Of a stretch of 64,000 bases of DNA, positions 9,402 through 17,416 are shown one piece after another. Under the pieces are notes generated by a model. That model was given only the letters and a program-made list of their open reading frames with translations, was not told the DNA's origin and searched no databases. Source of the DNA: Marinobacter qingdaonensis (GTDB taxonomy: Bacteria; Pseudomonadota; Gammaproteobacteria; Pseudomonadales; Oleiphilaceae); assembly GCF_034555935.1 (NCBI RefSeq), contig NZ_JAYDCJ010000001.1, forward strand, positions 632,061 through 696,060, in the 5' to 3' direction. Position 1 is the stretch's first letter. Each line of letters starts with the position of its first letter. The position numbers were made by a program, and so were the translations under genes.

Positions 9402-10496
9402 TCAGCCGACCGGATCGTCCGAGTCTGGGCGCTCCTGGGCCTGGTGTGCATGTGCGCCCTCGCCGAATTCGCGAATGAAGATGCCCCAGAACGCCATGAA
9501 CAGCGCCGCAACCAGCGGCCCCATGACAAAGCCGTTGATGCCGAACATGACGATGCCGCCCAGGGTCGACAGCAGCACGATGTAGTCGGGCAACTTGGTG
9601 TCGCGCCCCACCAGCACCGGCCGCAGCAGGTTGTCGGCCAGGCCGATCACCACCACGCCGAAGACCGTCAGGACCACCGCCTCGACCACATCCCCGATCG
9701 CCGCCAGGTAGATGGCCGCCGGTACCCAGACCAGGGCCGCACCGACCGCCGGCAGCAGCGAGACAATGGCCATCACCACGCCCCAGAGCAGCGCGCCGCT
9801 GATGCCCAGGATCCAGAAGATCAGACCGCCCAGGGCGCCCTGGATGATGGCGATCAGCAAATTGCCCTTGACCGTGGCCCGGGTGACTTCGGCAAATTTG
9901 GCAAAAAGCAGGCGCTCGCGCTCGTCTCCCAGGGGCAGGGCCTGGATCAGCAGCTCCACCAGCTTGCTGCCGTCCCGGAGCAGAAAGAACGCCAGATAGA
10001 TCATCAGCGCCAGGCCGAGGAAGAACTGGAAGGTATTCTGGCCGACCCCCAGGGCCTGCTTGGCCAGGAACTGGCTGCCGCCGACGAACACACTGACGGC
10101 GCGATCCCGGATTTCAGCGAAGTCGAGATTGAACTGACCCAGGAACGCCTGGATCGCCGGAAACGATTTGTTGACCCGGTCAATGTACTCGCCCGGCCGG
10201 ATTTCCCCGCTCTGGATCTGCTGGTACAGGCCCACCCCTTCGGCGATCAGCGAGGTGACCAGCACCAGCACCGGAATCACCACAATGACCATGCAGGTGA
10301 CGAGCGTGATCAGGGCATTCAGGTTGGGCCGGTTGCCCAGCTTGCGCACCAGCAACTGCTGCACCGGGTGGAAAATCAGGGCAATGGCGACCGCCCAGAA
10401 GATGGGCCCGAAAAACGGCTTCATCAGCAGCACGAAGGCGAGGGAAACCCCCACCAGCATGGCGAGAAAAGTCCGGGTTTCTAATTTTGCGTACAT
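9402..10496 (-). CDS. AI-2E family transporter / membrane permease (UPF0118)
   Basis: A 364-residue inner-membrane protein with about eight hydrophobic segments. The family C-terminal pattern GLADNLLRPVLVGRDTKLPDYIVLLS is present, here described only by its key LRP and PD residues, followed by GPLVAALFMAFW. Members include exporters of AI-2 (TqsA) and Na+/H+ antiporters, so the substrate cannot be assigned. The C-terminal tail is short and charged. It is transcribed alone, divergent from the small gene at 10651. Confidence 0.88.
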   Translation of the reverse strand: MYAKLETRTFLAMLVGVSLAFVLLMKPFFGPIFWAVAIALIFHPVQQLLVRKLGNRPNLNALITLVTCMVIVVIPVLVLVTSLIAEGVGLYQQIQSGEIRPGEYIDRVNKSFPAIQAFLGQFNLDFAEIRDRAVSVFVGGSQFLAKQALGVGQNTFQFFLGLALMIYLAFFLLRDGSKLVELLIQALPLGDERERLLFAKFAEVTRATVKGNLLIAIIQGALGGLIFWILGISGALLWGVVMAIVSLLPAVGAALVWVPAAIYLAAIGDVVEAVVLTVFGVVVIGLADNLLRPVLVGRDTKLPDYIVLLSTLGGIVMFGINGFVMGPLVAALFMAFWGIFIREFGEGAHAHQAQERPDSDDPVG

Positions 10497-10650
10497 AGTG
10501 GTGACAGTCCTGAAAGTGGGCGGCCAGCAAGGTCAGTCGGCCCTGGCCGCGGGATGACGCTAGCCTACCATGGCAACGTGGTCACTGTAGCCCGCTTCAG
10601 GTTATAGTGGTCGGTTATTGATCAGCTATTATTAAAGACAGGTCGTTGCC

Positions 10651-10995
10651 TTGGAACTGGAAACCTTTACCCCAGAAACCGCCCTGGAGGCCGCCATTGA
10701 GCTGCGCCGGGTGCTCGCCGCCCGCACCCACCGCCGCAAGGTGATGGGTCAGGAGGTGCAGGTTCCGGGCCAGCTGGGCGAAGCCCTGCAGTTGCCACGC
10801 ACGATCAATCGGCTGCAAAGTAAGCAGCAACGCCAGCGGGATCTCGGTCTGGACGACTTTCACGAGCTGTGGCCCACACTATCGCCAGCGACTCGGGAAA
10901 AGGTGCTGAACGCGATAGGCTGGTACGATCCAAACGAGCTTGATTGGGATGACAAGCGCTCCAACCGGCGACCGGTGGTCGACCCCGGGTCCTGA
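10651..10995 (+). CDS. Conserved-looking hypothetical protein, 114 aa
   Basis: I do not recognise this protein. The only upstream start in frame is TTG, with an ACAGG site about 9 nt before it. The product is hydrophilic, with Arg/Gln-rich segments (RTINRLQSKQQRQRD around residues 50-64) and an acidic Trp-containing part (NAIGWYDPNELDWDD around residues 86-100). It has no membrane segment and no cysteine. Codon use resembles its neighbours, with G/C at third positions. It lies 73 nt before another orphan gene, and the two may share a transcript. Confidence 0.6.
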   Translation: MELETFTPETALEAAIELRRVLAARTHRRKVMGQEVQVPGQLGEALQLPRTINRLQSKQQRQRDLGLDDFHELWPTLSPATREKVLNAIGWYDPNELDWDDKRSNRRPVVDPGS

Positions 10996-11068
10996 TTCGT
11001 AGATCCCGGTACATGACTTTAAACTGTCATACTCCGTCCCTAGGTTGGACGTCATCAGGAGGATATCT

Positions 11069-11320
11069 ATGAGCACAAACGAACAATTCTACATCGCCCA
11101 AGTGGCCGAAGGCAGCGCCGTGCCGACTCTGCTCTGCGGCCATTGCCGTTCCATCCTTTCCCGGGCACGCATTTTCCGTAATGAGGGCGAAAACGAACGG
11201 GAAATCGAGTGCAACACCATTGGCCTGTGTTCCGCCGACGACTGCGGGGCCGTCAACTGTTGCGACGCCGCCATGGCCCGAATTGACAACCCGGAGCAGC
11301 TGTTCGGGATCGCGTCCTGA
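11069..11320 (+). CDS. Small cysteine-rich hypothetical protein, 83 aa
   Basis: I do not recognise this protein. It has an excellent ribosome site (AGGAGG, 7 nt before ATG), which supports it as a real gene. It carries seven cysteines: a CGHC pair at C23/C26, then C48, C54, C59 and an adjacent C64-C65. H25 lies within the first pair. The pattern suggests a metal (zinc or iron-sulfur) or disulfide site. There is no signal peptide or membrane segment, so a cytosolic metal site is more likely. Confidence 0.7.
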   Translation: MSTNEQFYIAQVAEGSAVPTLLCGHCRSILSRARIFRNEGENEREIECNTIGLCSADDCGAVNCCDAAMARIDNPEQLFGIAS

Positions 11321-11466
11321 TTCAAAGCGGCAACGCTCTGTTACGCAACTCAAACACACAAATTTTCCATCTGATTTATCCTGAACTTCGACGATTGTCT
11401 GAGTCGGCCTCCCGAGACGCCTGACTCCGGCAATCACGCATTCAATCAGTCAGGACAGTCGATGGC

Positions 11467-12366
11467 ATGCGTATTCTGAGAACCGATGAAGCCCGCTTCG
11501 CAGGTCTTCCGGATTACCCTTTTGCTCCGCATTACCTGGATGTTGAACCCAACCTGAGAATGCACTTCGTGGACGAGGGTCCGGCGCACGCCTCCCCGGT
11601 GTTGATGTTGCACGGCGAACCGTCCTGGTCCTACCTGTACCGGCACATGATTCCGTTGGTGGCCGAGGCCGGTCACCGGGTGCTGGCCCCCGACCTCGTG
11701 GGCTTCGGCAAGTCCGACAAGCCGGCGGCGGTCGAGGATTACAGCTACGAACGCCACATGGCGTGGCTCACCACCTGGCTGGAAACCCTGGACCTGCGGA
11801 ACATCACTCTGGTGTGTCAGAACTGGGGGTCACTGCTGGGCCTGCGCCTGGCCGCGGAGCATTCCCATCGATTCAGCCGGATCATCGTCGGCAATGGCAT
11901 GCTGCCCACCGGCGAAGACCCGGTTCCGGCCGTGTTCTCGTTCTGGAAAGCCTTCGCCAGCCACAGCCCCTGGTTCCCGGTCGGGCGTATCGTGCAGCTC
12001 GGCACCGAACGCACTCTGACCCGGGCCGAGCTGGCCGCCTACGAGGCGCCCTTCCCGTCCGCGGACTACAAAGCCGGCGCCCGCGCCTTCCCGAGGCTGG
12101 TGCCGGTGTCCGGGGACGACCCCTCGGGCGAGGCCAACAAGGATGCCTGGCGGGTGCTGGAGAAATGGCGCAAGCCGTTCCTGACCTGTTTCAGCAACGG
12201 CGACCCGATCACCCGCGGCGGCGACCGCTACATGCAGCGCCGCATTCCCGGCGCCCACGGCCAGCCCCACATCACGCTTCGGGGCGGCCACTTCCTGCAG
12301 GAAGACTCCCCGGAGGACTTCGCCCGCATCATCATCGACGCCCTGAAAGCGGAAATGGCGGCCTGA
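11467..12366 (+). CDS. Haloalkane dehalogenase-like alpha/beta hydrolase with Asn at nucleophile position
   Basis: A 299-residue alpha/beta hydrolase most like haloalkane dehalogenases of the DhlA type. The oxyanion motif is HGEPSWSYLYR (49-59). At the nucleophile elbow, where the family has VxQDWG, the codon at 11821-11823 is AAC and the protein reads CQNWG, so the catalytic Asp is Asn119. The halide-binding Trp120, a possible acid D246 (SNGDPIT) and His275 (GGHFLQED) are kept. The natural protein may be inactive, activated by deamidation, or changed in function. The upstream ribosome site is weak (GGACAG). It is probably monocistronic. Confidence 0.85.
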   Translation: MRILRTDEARFAGLPDYPFAPHYLDVEPNLRMHFVDEGPAHASPVLMLHGEPSWSYLYRHMIPLVAEAGHRVLAPDLVGFGKSDKPAAVEDYSYERHMAWLTTWLETLDLRNITLVCQNWGSLLGLRLAAEHSHRFSRIIVGNGMLPTGEDPVPAVFSFWKAFASHSPWFPVGRIVQLGTERTLTRAELAAYEAPFPSADYKAGARAFPRLVPVSGDDPSGEANKDAWRVLEKWRKPFLTCFSNGDPITRGGDRYMQRRIPGAHGQPHITLRGGHFLQEDSPEDFARIIIDALKAEMAA

Positions 12367-12387
12367 GCCGTCTGAACAGGGGCCCGG

Positions 12388-13176
12388 TTAGCCGAAGACC
12401 GTGACCGTCTGACGGCTCAGCGCCACCAGCTCGCCACTGGCAGTCCAGATGCCCGCCTGGGTGTGGCCGTAACCAGCTCCGGCCTGATCGATACTCGCCT
12501 TGTACAACAGCCAGTCGCCCGGCTTGAGCGCCGGTCGCGGGTGCACGATGTCCAGCGCCCAACTCAGGGAACTGGCCGGCGCCCGCTTCTTCAGGTGCGG
12601 CAGAATCGCCGGTGGCCAGGCATCCACCAGGGCCACGATGTGGGCGTCGGAGAATTGCTCCGGCGTCTCCCGGAACTGCATCCAGCCGCCCATCTCCCGA
12701 CCACCCTTGCCGGTGAAGGGCATGTCGCCGAAGCTCCAGCGCATTTCGATGTGCTGGGTGAAATCCGGGGTAACCCCCTGAATGAACGGCAGCGACTGAC
12801 ACTCGTCCACCGGCTTGGCCGTGGGCGCCGGTAGCGCGTCGACCTGGACCGCCGATTCCCGGTCACCCCCGAAACTGGCCAGGCACACCAGGCGCGGCTC
12901 GCCATTTTGCCAAATCCGGCCCTGCACCTGGCTGACCGCCTTGCCTTCCCGCAGGACTTCCGCCTCAAACGCGGCCGGCACACCCGGCTCCACCGGGCCA
13001 ACGAAGGATACCTGCAGCGAACGCATGGCCCGCCCGGGCGCGACCCGCTGTGCCATGCAATCGAACACCAGTGCGGCGACCAGGCCGCCGAAGCTGGCCC
13101 GGCCCTGGCCCCAGGATTGGGGAATCACGAGCTCGTTTTCGTGCCGTACCGCCGACAACAACTGATCAAAATTCAT
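12388..13176 (-). CDS. Acyl-CoA thioesterase family protein (double hotdog, TesB-like)
   Basis: A 262-residue protein of the 4HBT_3/TesB-like family. The N-terminal hotdog contains QGRASFGGLVAALVFDCM (24-41) and RSLQVSFVGPVEPG. The second hotdog holds the conserved WPPAILPHLK and SLSWALDIVHPRP. It should hydrolyse acyl-CoA; the chain length is unknown. The ribosome site is AGGAAGA. It is convergent with the dehalogenase-like gene and divergent from the helicase gene. Confidence 0.88.
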   Translation of the reverse strand: MNFDQLLSAVRHENELVIPQSWGQGRASFGGLVAALVFDCMAQRVAPGRAMRSLQVSFVGPVEPGVPAAFEAEVLREGKAVSQVQGRIWQNGEPRLVCLASFGGDRESAVQVDALPAPTAKPVDECQSLPFIQGVTPDFTQHIEMRWSFGDMPFTGKGGREMGGWMQFRETPEQFSDAHIVALVDAWPPAILPHLKKRAPASSLSWALDIVHPRPALKPGDWLLYKASIDQAGAGYGHTQAGIWTASGELVALSRQTVTVFG

Positions 13177-13309
13177 GGGGTCTTCCTGTTAGCAACCTAC
13201 CTGGAATACAGAAGACTGCCCCAGTTTCGGAGCCGGCGCAATGCTGCCGCACCGGCAAGTACCTACGGTCGCTACCGGATTTTGCATATTAAAGGGGGCC
13301 TAAAGCGGC

Positions 13310-13315
13310 TATAAT
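13310..13315 (+). promoter_or_regulatory. Candidate -10 element for the DEAD-box helicase gene
   Basis: A perfect TATAAT lies 57 nt before the helicase ATG. No good -35 sits at 17 nt; TTGCAT occurs with a 22-nt spacer, which is too long for a normal sigma-70 promoter. The call rests on the -10 alone. Confidence 0.4.
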
Positions 13316-13372
13316 GACGCCACTTCATGCATTGCACGGCAATGCCTTACCTCCCGAATTCCGAGTAAATCA

Positions 13373-14872
13373 ATGTCAGAATTGTCCTTCGCCGAACTGG
13401 GTCTGGACCCGGCCGTACTTGAAGCCGTGACCGCCGTTGGCTACGAAAAACCGTCGCCCATTCAGGCCCAGTCCATCCCCGCCCTGCTGGCCGGCAACCA
13501 CCTGCTGGGTGTGGCCCAGACCGGCACCGGTAAAACCGCCGCTTTCGCCCTGCCACTGCTGAGTCGCGTCGACGCCTCGGTGGCCGAGCCCCAGATCCTG
13601 GTACTGGCGCCCACCCGGGAGCTGGCCATCCAGGTGGCGGAAGCCTTTACCACCTATGCCAGCAAGTTCCGCCAGTTCCACGTGCTGCCGATCTACGGCG
13701 GCCAGGACTTCTACCCGCAGATCAAGGGCCTGCGCCGCGGTGCCCAGGTGATCGTGGGCACCCCGGGCCGGATGCTGGACCACCTGCGCAAGGGCACCCT
13801 GAAGCTGGACAACCTGAAGGCACTGGTGCTGGACGAGGCGGACGAGATGCTCCGCATGGGCTTCATCGACGACGTGGAAGCGATCCTGGCCAAGACGCCG
13901 GAGAACTGTCAGCGCGCCCTGTTCTCGGCCACCATGCCGCCGCAGATCAAGAAGGTGGCGCAGACCTATTTGCGCGACGCCACGGAAGTGAAGATCGAGA
14001 GCGAGACCCGCACGGTCGAACGCATCTCCCAGTTCGTGCTGCCGGTCTACGCCGAGCGCAAGCTGGACGCGCTGACCCGGATCCTGGAAGTGGAGCCAGT
14101 GGACGCCACCATCATCTTCGTGCGTACCAAGGCCGAAACCACGCTGCTGGCCGAGAAACTCTCCGCCCGGGGCCACGCGGTGGCGCCGCTGAACGGTGAC
14201 CTGAACCAGCGCCAGCGCGAGCAGACGGTGGAAGACCTGAAGCGCGGCAAGAAAGACATCGTGATCGCCACCGACGTGGCGGCCCGGGGCCTGGACGTGG
14301 CGCGTATCACCCACGTCATCAACTACGACGTGCCCTACGACACCGAAGCCTACATTCACCGGGTTGGCCGTACCGGCCGGGCCGGTCGTACCGGCAAGGC
14401 GATCCTGCTGGTCACGCCGCGCGAGCGCAGCTGGCTGAAGACCCTGGAGCGGGCCACCAACTCGCCGATGGAGGCCTACCAGCTGCCGTCACCGACCGAG
14501 CTCAAGAAGATGCGCGAGCAGCAGTTCGAGAGCCAGCTGATGGGCTTTGCCGAGGACAAGAAGCTGGCCAAGGCGATGTCGCTGCTGGACGAGATTGCCG
14601 AGCGCAACGACATGGACATGGCCATGGTGGCCGGCGCCCTGGCGTGCTGGATGGAAGCGGCCCAGCCGGGTTCGCTGCCGCTGGAGCAGCCGGACGCCCT
14701 GCCCGTGGTCTCCGCCACCCCGCCGCCACGGCGTGATCGCAAGGGCGGTCGCCCGGGTGGTTTCAAGAAAGGTCCGAAAGGCGGCTTCAAGAAGGGTGGC
14801 CCGAAAGGCCGTGGCAAACCGTCCGGAAAAGGCGGCAAGCCGGCAGGCAAGCGCCCACCGCGCCAGGCTTAA
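13373..14872 (+). CDS. deaD: DEAD-box RNA helicase, DeaD/CsdA-like, short form
   Basis: A 499-residue ATP-dependent RNA helicase. It has the Q motif region (YEKPSPIQAQS), AQTGTGKT (48-55), DEAD (154-157), SAT (185-187) and HRVGRTGRAGR in the second RecA domain. The core resembles E. coli DeaD closely (YEKPSPIQA, VLDEADEMLRMGFI). It is about 130 residues shorter and ends in a Gly/Lys/Arg-rich tail without a recognisable RNA-binding domain. Its likely roles are ribosome assembly and mRNA unwinding in the cold. The stop overlaps the folA stop by 4 nt (TTAA). Confidence 0.9.
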   Translation: MSELSFAELGLDPAVLEAVTAVGYEKPSPIQAQSIPALLAGNHLLGVAQTGTGKTAAFALPLLSRVDASVAEPQILVLAPTRELAIQVAEAFTTYASKFRQFHVLPIYGGQDFYPQIKGLRRGAQVIVGTPGRMLDHLRKGTLKLDNLKALVLDEADEMLRMGFIDDVEAILAKTPENCQRALFSATMPPQIKKVAQTYLRDATEVKIESETRTVERISQFVLPVYAERKLDALTRILEVEPVDATIIFVRTKAETTLLAEKLSARGHAVAPLNGDLNQRQREQTVEDLKRGKKDIVIATDVAARGLDVARITHVINYDVPYDTEAYIHRVGRTGRAGRTGKAILLVTPRERSWLKTLERATNSPMEAYQLPSPTELKKMREQQFESQLMGFAEDKKLAKAMSLLDEIAERNDMDMAMVAGALACWMEAAQPGSLPLEQPDALPVVSATPPPRRDRKGGRPGGFKKGPKGGFKKGGPKGRGKPSGKGGKPAGKRPPRQA

Positions 14873-15378
14873 GCCGGGCGCTGGTAGACCACAAAGCTGT
14901 AGTCGTAAGGATTGTTGTCGGACGCGGAGAAATCCTCCCGTCCGATTTCCTCCCACTCATCCCAGTTCACTTCCGGAAAGAATGCGTCCCCATCCACCTC
15001 GGCGTGCACCTGGGTGACGTACATCCGGTCCACCAGCGGCAGGGCCTCGGTGTAAATCTGGCCACCGCCGATGATCATCACTTCCTCACCGCCTTCCAGC
15101 TCCGCCTGGGCTTCGGCCTTGACCAGAGCCTCCTGCAACGAGGTCGCTGCCACCGTTCCGGTGGGCGCTTCCCAGTCCGGATTGCGAGAAATCACCAGGT
15201 TCATCCGGCCCGGTAGCGGACGGCCAATGGAGTCCCAGGTCTTGCGCCCCATGATGATGGGCTTGCCCATGGTGGCCTGCTTGAAATAGCGCAGGTCGCC
15301 GGGCAGATACCAGGGCAGGTTGTTGTTGCGGCCGATGACCCGGTTGCGGGACATGGCGACTATGAGGGCTTTCCTCAT
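14869..15378 (-). CDS. folA: Dihydrofolate reductase
   Basis: FolA reduces dihydrofolate to tetrahydrofolate with NADPH, renewing the cofactor oxidised by ThyA, which is encoded just upstream. The 169-residue length is normal. Visible motifs are VIGRNNNLPWYLPGDLRYFK, GRKTWDSIGRPLPGR and IIGGGQIYTEALP. The ribosome site is AGAGGA, 9 nt before the ATG. A long stem-loop element begins 28 nt upstream of the start (see 15406-15517) and would lie in its mRNA leader. Confidence 0.96.
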   Translation of the reverse strand: MRKALIVAMSRNRVIGRNNNLPWYLPGDLRYFKQATMGKPIIMGRKTWDSIGRPLPGRMNLVISRNPDWEAPTGTVAATSLQEALVKAEAQAELEGGEEVMIIGGGQIYTEALPLVDRMYVTQVHAEVDGDAFFPEVNWDEWEEIGREDFSASDNNPYDYSFVVYQRPA

Positions 15379-15405
15379 CTTTGTGTGTCCTCTTGCTTTG
15401 GAGTT

Positions 15406-15517
15406 AGCGAGGGCGGGGATAAGCTTGCCAAAACCCGCTCAAGCACGTCCATGTGGCGCTTGAGCTCCGCCATCCATGGCTCCGCACAGTTTTGGCAAGC
15501 TTATCCCCACCCTCGCT
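15406..15517 (-). repeat. Stem-loop repeat element, copy 1 (minus orientation)
   Basis: Arms at 15406-15434 and 15489-15517 are complementary over 28 of 29 bases. The only mismatch becomes a G-U wobble in a minus-strand RNA. The 54-nt apex (15435-15488), read on the minus strand, begins TGTGCGGAGCCATGGATGGC and ends GCTTGAGCGG. It holds a smaller hairpin, GCTCAAG/CTTGAGC, around a CAC/GTG pair. The apex matches copy 2 at about 46 of 54 positions, but the arms do not match copy 2. Confidence 0.9.
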
Positions 15518-15634
15518 CCAGACTTCATTGGAGCCGCCATAACATTTAGCTTCTGCGAGGCAACCAGACCAGGCAGCACCGGAAATTGAGCCTCTAGGCG
15601 TTTTACCCGATCGTCCCTTTCCGCAGGTCAAAGT

Positions 15635-15741
15635 CGGGCGGTGGTTGGGGTGGTTCGAAAATGTGCGGAGCCAGGGATGGCGGAGCCAAGCGCACACGGA
15701 CGTGTTCACAGCGGTTTTCGAACCACCCCAACCACCGCCCG
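15635..15741 (+). repeat. Stem-loop repeat element, copy 2 (plus orientation)
   Basis: Arms at 15635-15661 and 15715-15741 are perfectly complementary over 27 bases (outer end CGGGCGGTGG, inner end TTCGAAAA). The 53-nt apex (15662-15714) begins TGTGCGGAGCCAGGGATGGC and ends TTCACAGCGG. It is the same core as copy 1, but on the plus strand. Both copies have AAAA next to the apex; the outer arm sequences differ. Confidence 0.9.
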
Positions 15742-15781
15742 GCCACTCCCAACAGGAGGGCCGGAAAAACCAACTCCCACG

Positions 15782-16621
15782 TTAGATCGCAATCGGCGCC
15801 TTAATCACCGAATGCGGCTCATACCCCTCAAACTCAAAGTCTTCCAGCTCATACTCAAAGATAGACGCCGGCTTGCGCTTGATCACCAGCTTCGGCAGCG
15901 ACCGCGGTTCGCGCTTGAGCTGTTCGAAGACGATGTCGTCGGTGAGGTGGTTCTGGTACAGGTGGCAGTCACCGAAGGTGTGCACGAACTCACCCACGTC
16001 CAGGTCGCACTGCTGGGCGATCATGTGGGTCAGCAGGGCGTAGGAGGCGATGTTGAACGGCACGCCCAGGAACAAGTCGGCGCTGCGCTGGTAGAGTTGG
16101 CAGGAGAGTTTGCCGTTGGCGACGTAGAACTGGAACAGGCAGTGGCACGGCGCCAGGGCCATGCGCCCTTCCCGCACGTTGTCCTGGGGCCCGATGGATT
16201 CGTCCGGCAGTTCGGCCGGGTTCCAGGCGGAGACGATCAGGCGGCGGGAGTTGGGCTTGGTTTTGATTTGCTCGATCACTTCGCTGATCTGATCCACCAC
16301 CCGGCCGTCCGGGCACTGCCAGCTGCGCCACTGCTTGCCGTAGATCGGGCCGAGGTCGCCGTCCTCCAGCGCCCACTCGTTCCAGATCGAGACCTTGCGC
16401 TCCTTCAGCCAGTTGTTGTCGGTGGAACCGTTCAGAAACCAGAGCAGCTCGTAGATGATGCTGCGCAGGTGCACTTTCTTGGTAGTGACCAGGGGAAAGC
16501 CGTCCTGCAGGTTGAAGCGCAACTGCCGGCCGAACACCGAGCGGGTGCCGACGCCGGTGCGGTCACCTTTGTCGAATCCGTTGTCGACGACGTCCTGCAT
16601 CAGGTCGAGGTAGGCTTTCAT
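15782..16621 (-). CDS. thyA: Thymidylate synthase
   Basis: ThyA methylates dUMP to dTMP using methylene-tetrahydrofolate, producing the dihydrofolate that FolA recycles. The product is 279 residues. The catalytic cysteine is C159 in [10 protein letters not shown], and the [10 protein letters not shown] motif is present. Compared with the 264-residue E. coli enzyme there is an insert of about 15 residues just before the catalytic loop ([10 protein letters not shown]), a variant seen in other bacteria. The ATG overlaps the lgt stop (ATGA), with a GGAGAA site inside lgt, so the genes are coupled. Confidence 0.96.
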   Translation of the reverse strand: MKAYLDLMQDVVDNGFDKGDRTGVGTRSVFGRQLRFNLQDGFPLVTTKKVHLRSIIYELLWFLNGSTDNNWLKERKVSIWNEWALEDGDLGPIYGKQWRSWQCPDGRVVDQISEVIEQIKTKPNSRRLIVSAWNPAELPDESIGPQDNVREGRMALAPCHCLFQFYVANGKLSCQLYQRSADLFLGVPFNIASYALLTHMIAQQCDLDVGEFVHTFGDCHLYQNHLTDDIVFEQLKREPRSLPKLVIKRKPASIFEYELEDFEFEGYEPHSVIKAPIAI

Positions 16622-17406
16622 TCTGCAGTTCTCCGATAAGCGATAAACATGAGTACGGCACCGGCCAGAATCATGGGGGTCGACAGCACCTGCCCCATGG
16701 TGAGCCAATCGAAGGCCAGGTAGCCGAGCTGCGGGTCCGGCTCGCGCACGAATTCCACCAGGAAGCGGAACACGCCATAGAAGATCAGGAACATGCCGGA
16801 CACCGCCATGCGCGGCCGGGGATTGGCGGAAAACCACCAGAGGATGGCGAACAGGGCCACGCCTTCAAGGGCAAACTGGTACAGCTGCGACGGGTGCCGG
16901 GCCAGGCTGTCGGGTGCGGTGCGAAACACCATGCCCCAGGACACGTCGGTGGGCTTGCCCCAGAGCTCGCCGTTGATGAAGTTGCCAATGCGGCCGGCGC
17001 CCAGGCCGACCGGCACCAGCGGGGCGACGAAGTCGGCGATTTTCCAGAACCCGGCGCCCACCTTGCGGCCGTACCACCACATGGCCAGCATCACACCGAG
17101 CAGGCCGCCGTGGAAGGACATGCCACCTTCCCAGACTCGCAGTAGCCAAAGCGGGTCGGCCAGGAAGGCGTCGAAATTGTAAAACAGCACGTAGCCGAAG
17201 CGGCCGCCCAGGATCACGCCCAGGGCCAGGTAGAACAGCAGGTCGCCCATCTGCTCTTCGTTGATCGGCGACCAGGGCTTGCGGGTGCGCAGGCGCCCCA
17301 GCCACCAGCCGGCGACGAAACCGACCAGGTAGGTCAGGCCATACCAGTGAATTTTGATGGGGCCGATGGCAATGGCCACCGGGTCAATCTGGGGATGCTG
17401 CAGCAT
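16618..17406 (-). CDS. lgt: Prolipoprotein diacylglyceryl transferase
   Basis: Lgt moves diacylglycerol from phosphatidylglycerol to the lipobox cysteine of prolipoproteins at the inner membrane. The 262-residue polytopic protein carries the family signature [10 protein letters not shown] (138-147) and the HGG motif (FHGGLLG at 99-105). I chose the ATG at 17406 (MLQHPQIDP), which has an AGAGG site; a TTG two codons earlier is also open. It is followed by thyA and folA. Confidence 0.95.
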   Translation of the reverse strand: MLQHPQIDPVAIAIGPIKIHWYGLTYLVGFVAGWWLGRLRTRKPWSPINEEQMGDLLFYLALGVILGGRFGYVLFYNFDAFLADPLWLLRVWEGGMSFHGGLLGVMLAMWWYGRKVGAGFWKIADFVAPLVPVGLGAGRIGNFINGELWGKPTDVSWGMVFRTAPDSLARHPSQLYQFALEGVALFAILWWFSANPRPRMAVSGMFLIFYGVFRFLVEFVREPDPQLGYLAFDWLTMGQVLSTPMILAGAVLMFIAYRRTAE

Positions 17407-17416
17407 CGACAACCTC

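Larger units (their letters stand above)
15379..15781. other. 403-nt intergenic region between thyA and folA
   Basis: I find no protein gene here. The region holds the two stem-loop repeats in opposite orientation, about 117 nt apart (15518-15634), and a smaller hairpin at 15739-15764 (CCGGCC, bulged A, CTCC; loop; GGAG, GGCCGG) that shares three bases with copy 2, so the two folds compete. The 15518-15634 spacer is ordinary sequence with no clear promoter. An open frame of 101 codons on the minus strand runs through the repeats and is not a credible gene. Confidence 0.8.

Noticed and set aside
15404..15709. Open minus-strand frame of 101 codons in the thyA-folA gap
   Set aside because: It runs straight through both inverted repeats, so its sequence is set by repeat structure; there is no ribosome site or family match.
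15406..15741. Integron attC sites beside a dihydrofolate reductase gene
   Set aside because: The hairpins lack paired RYYYAAC/GTTRRRY core sites, folA is the normal chromosomal type in its usual lgt-thyA-folA order, and no integrase is present.
15406..15741. Remnant CRISPR array
   Set aside because: Only two copies, in opposite orientation, each internally palindromic over more than 100 nt; no spacers or cas genes.
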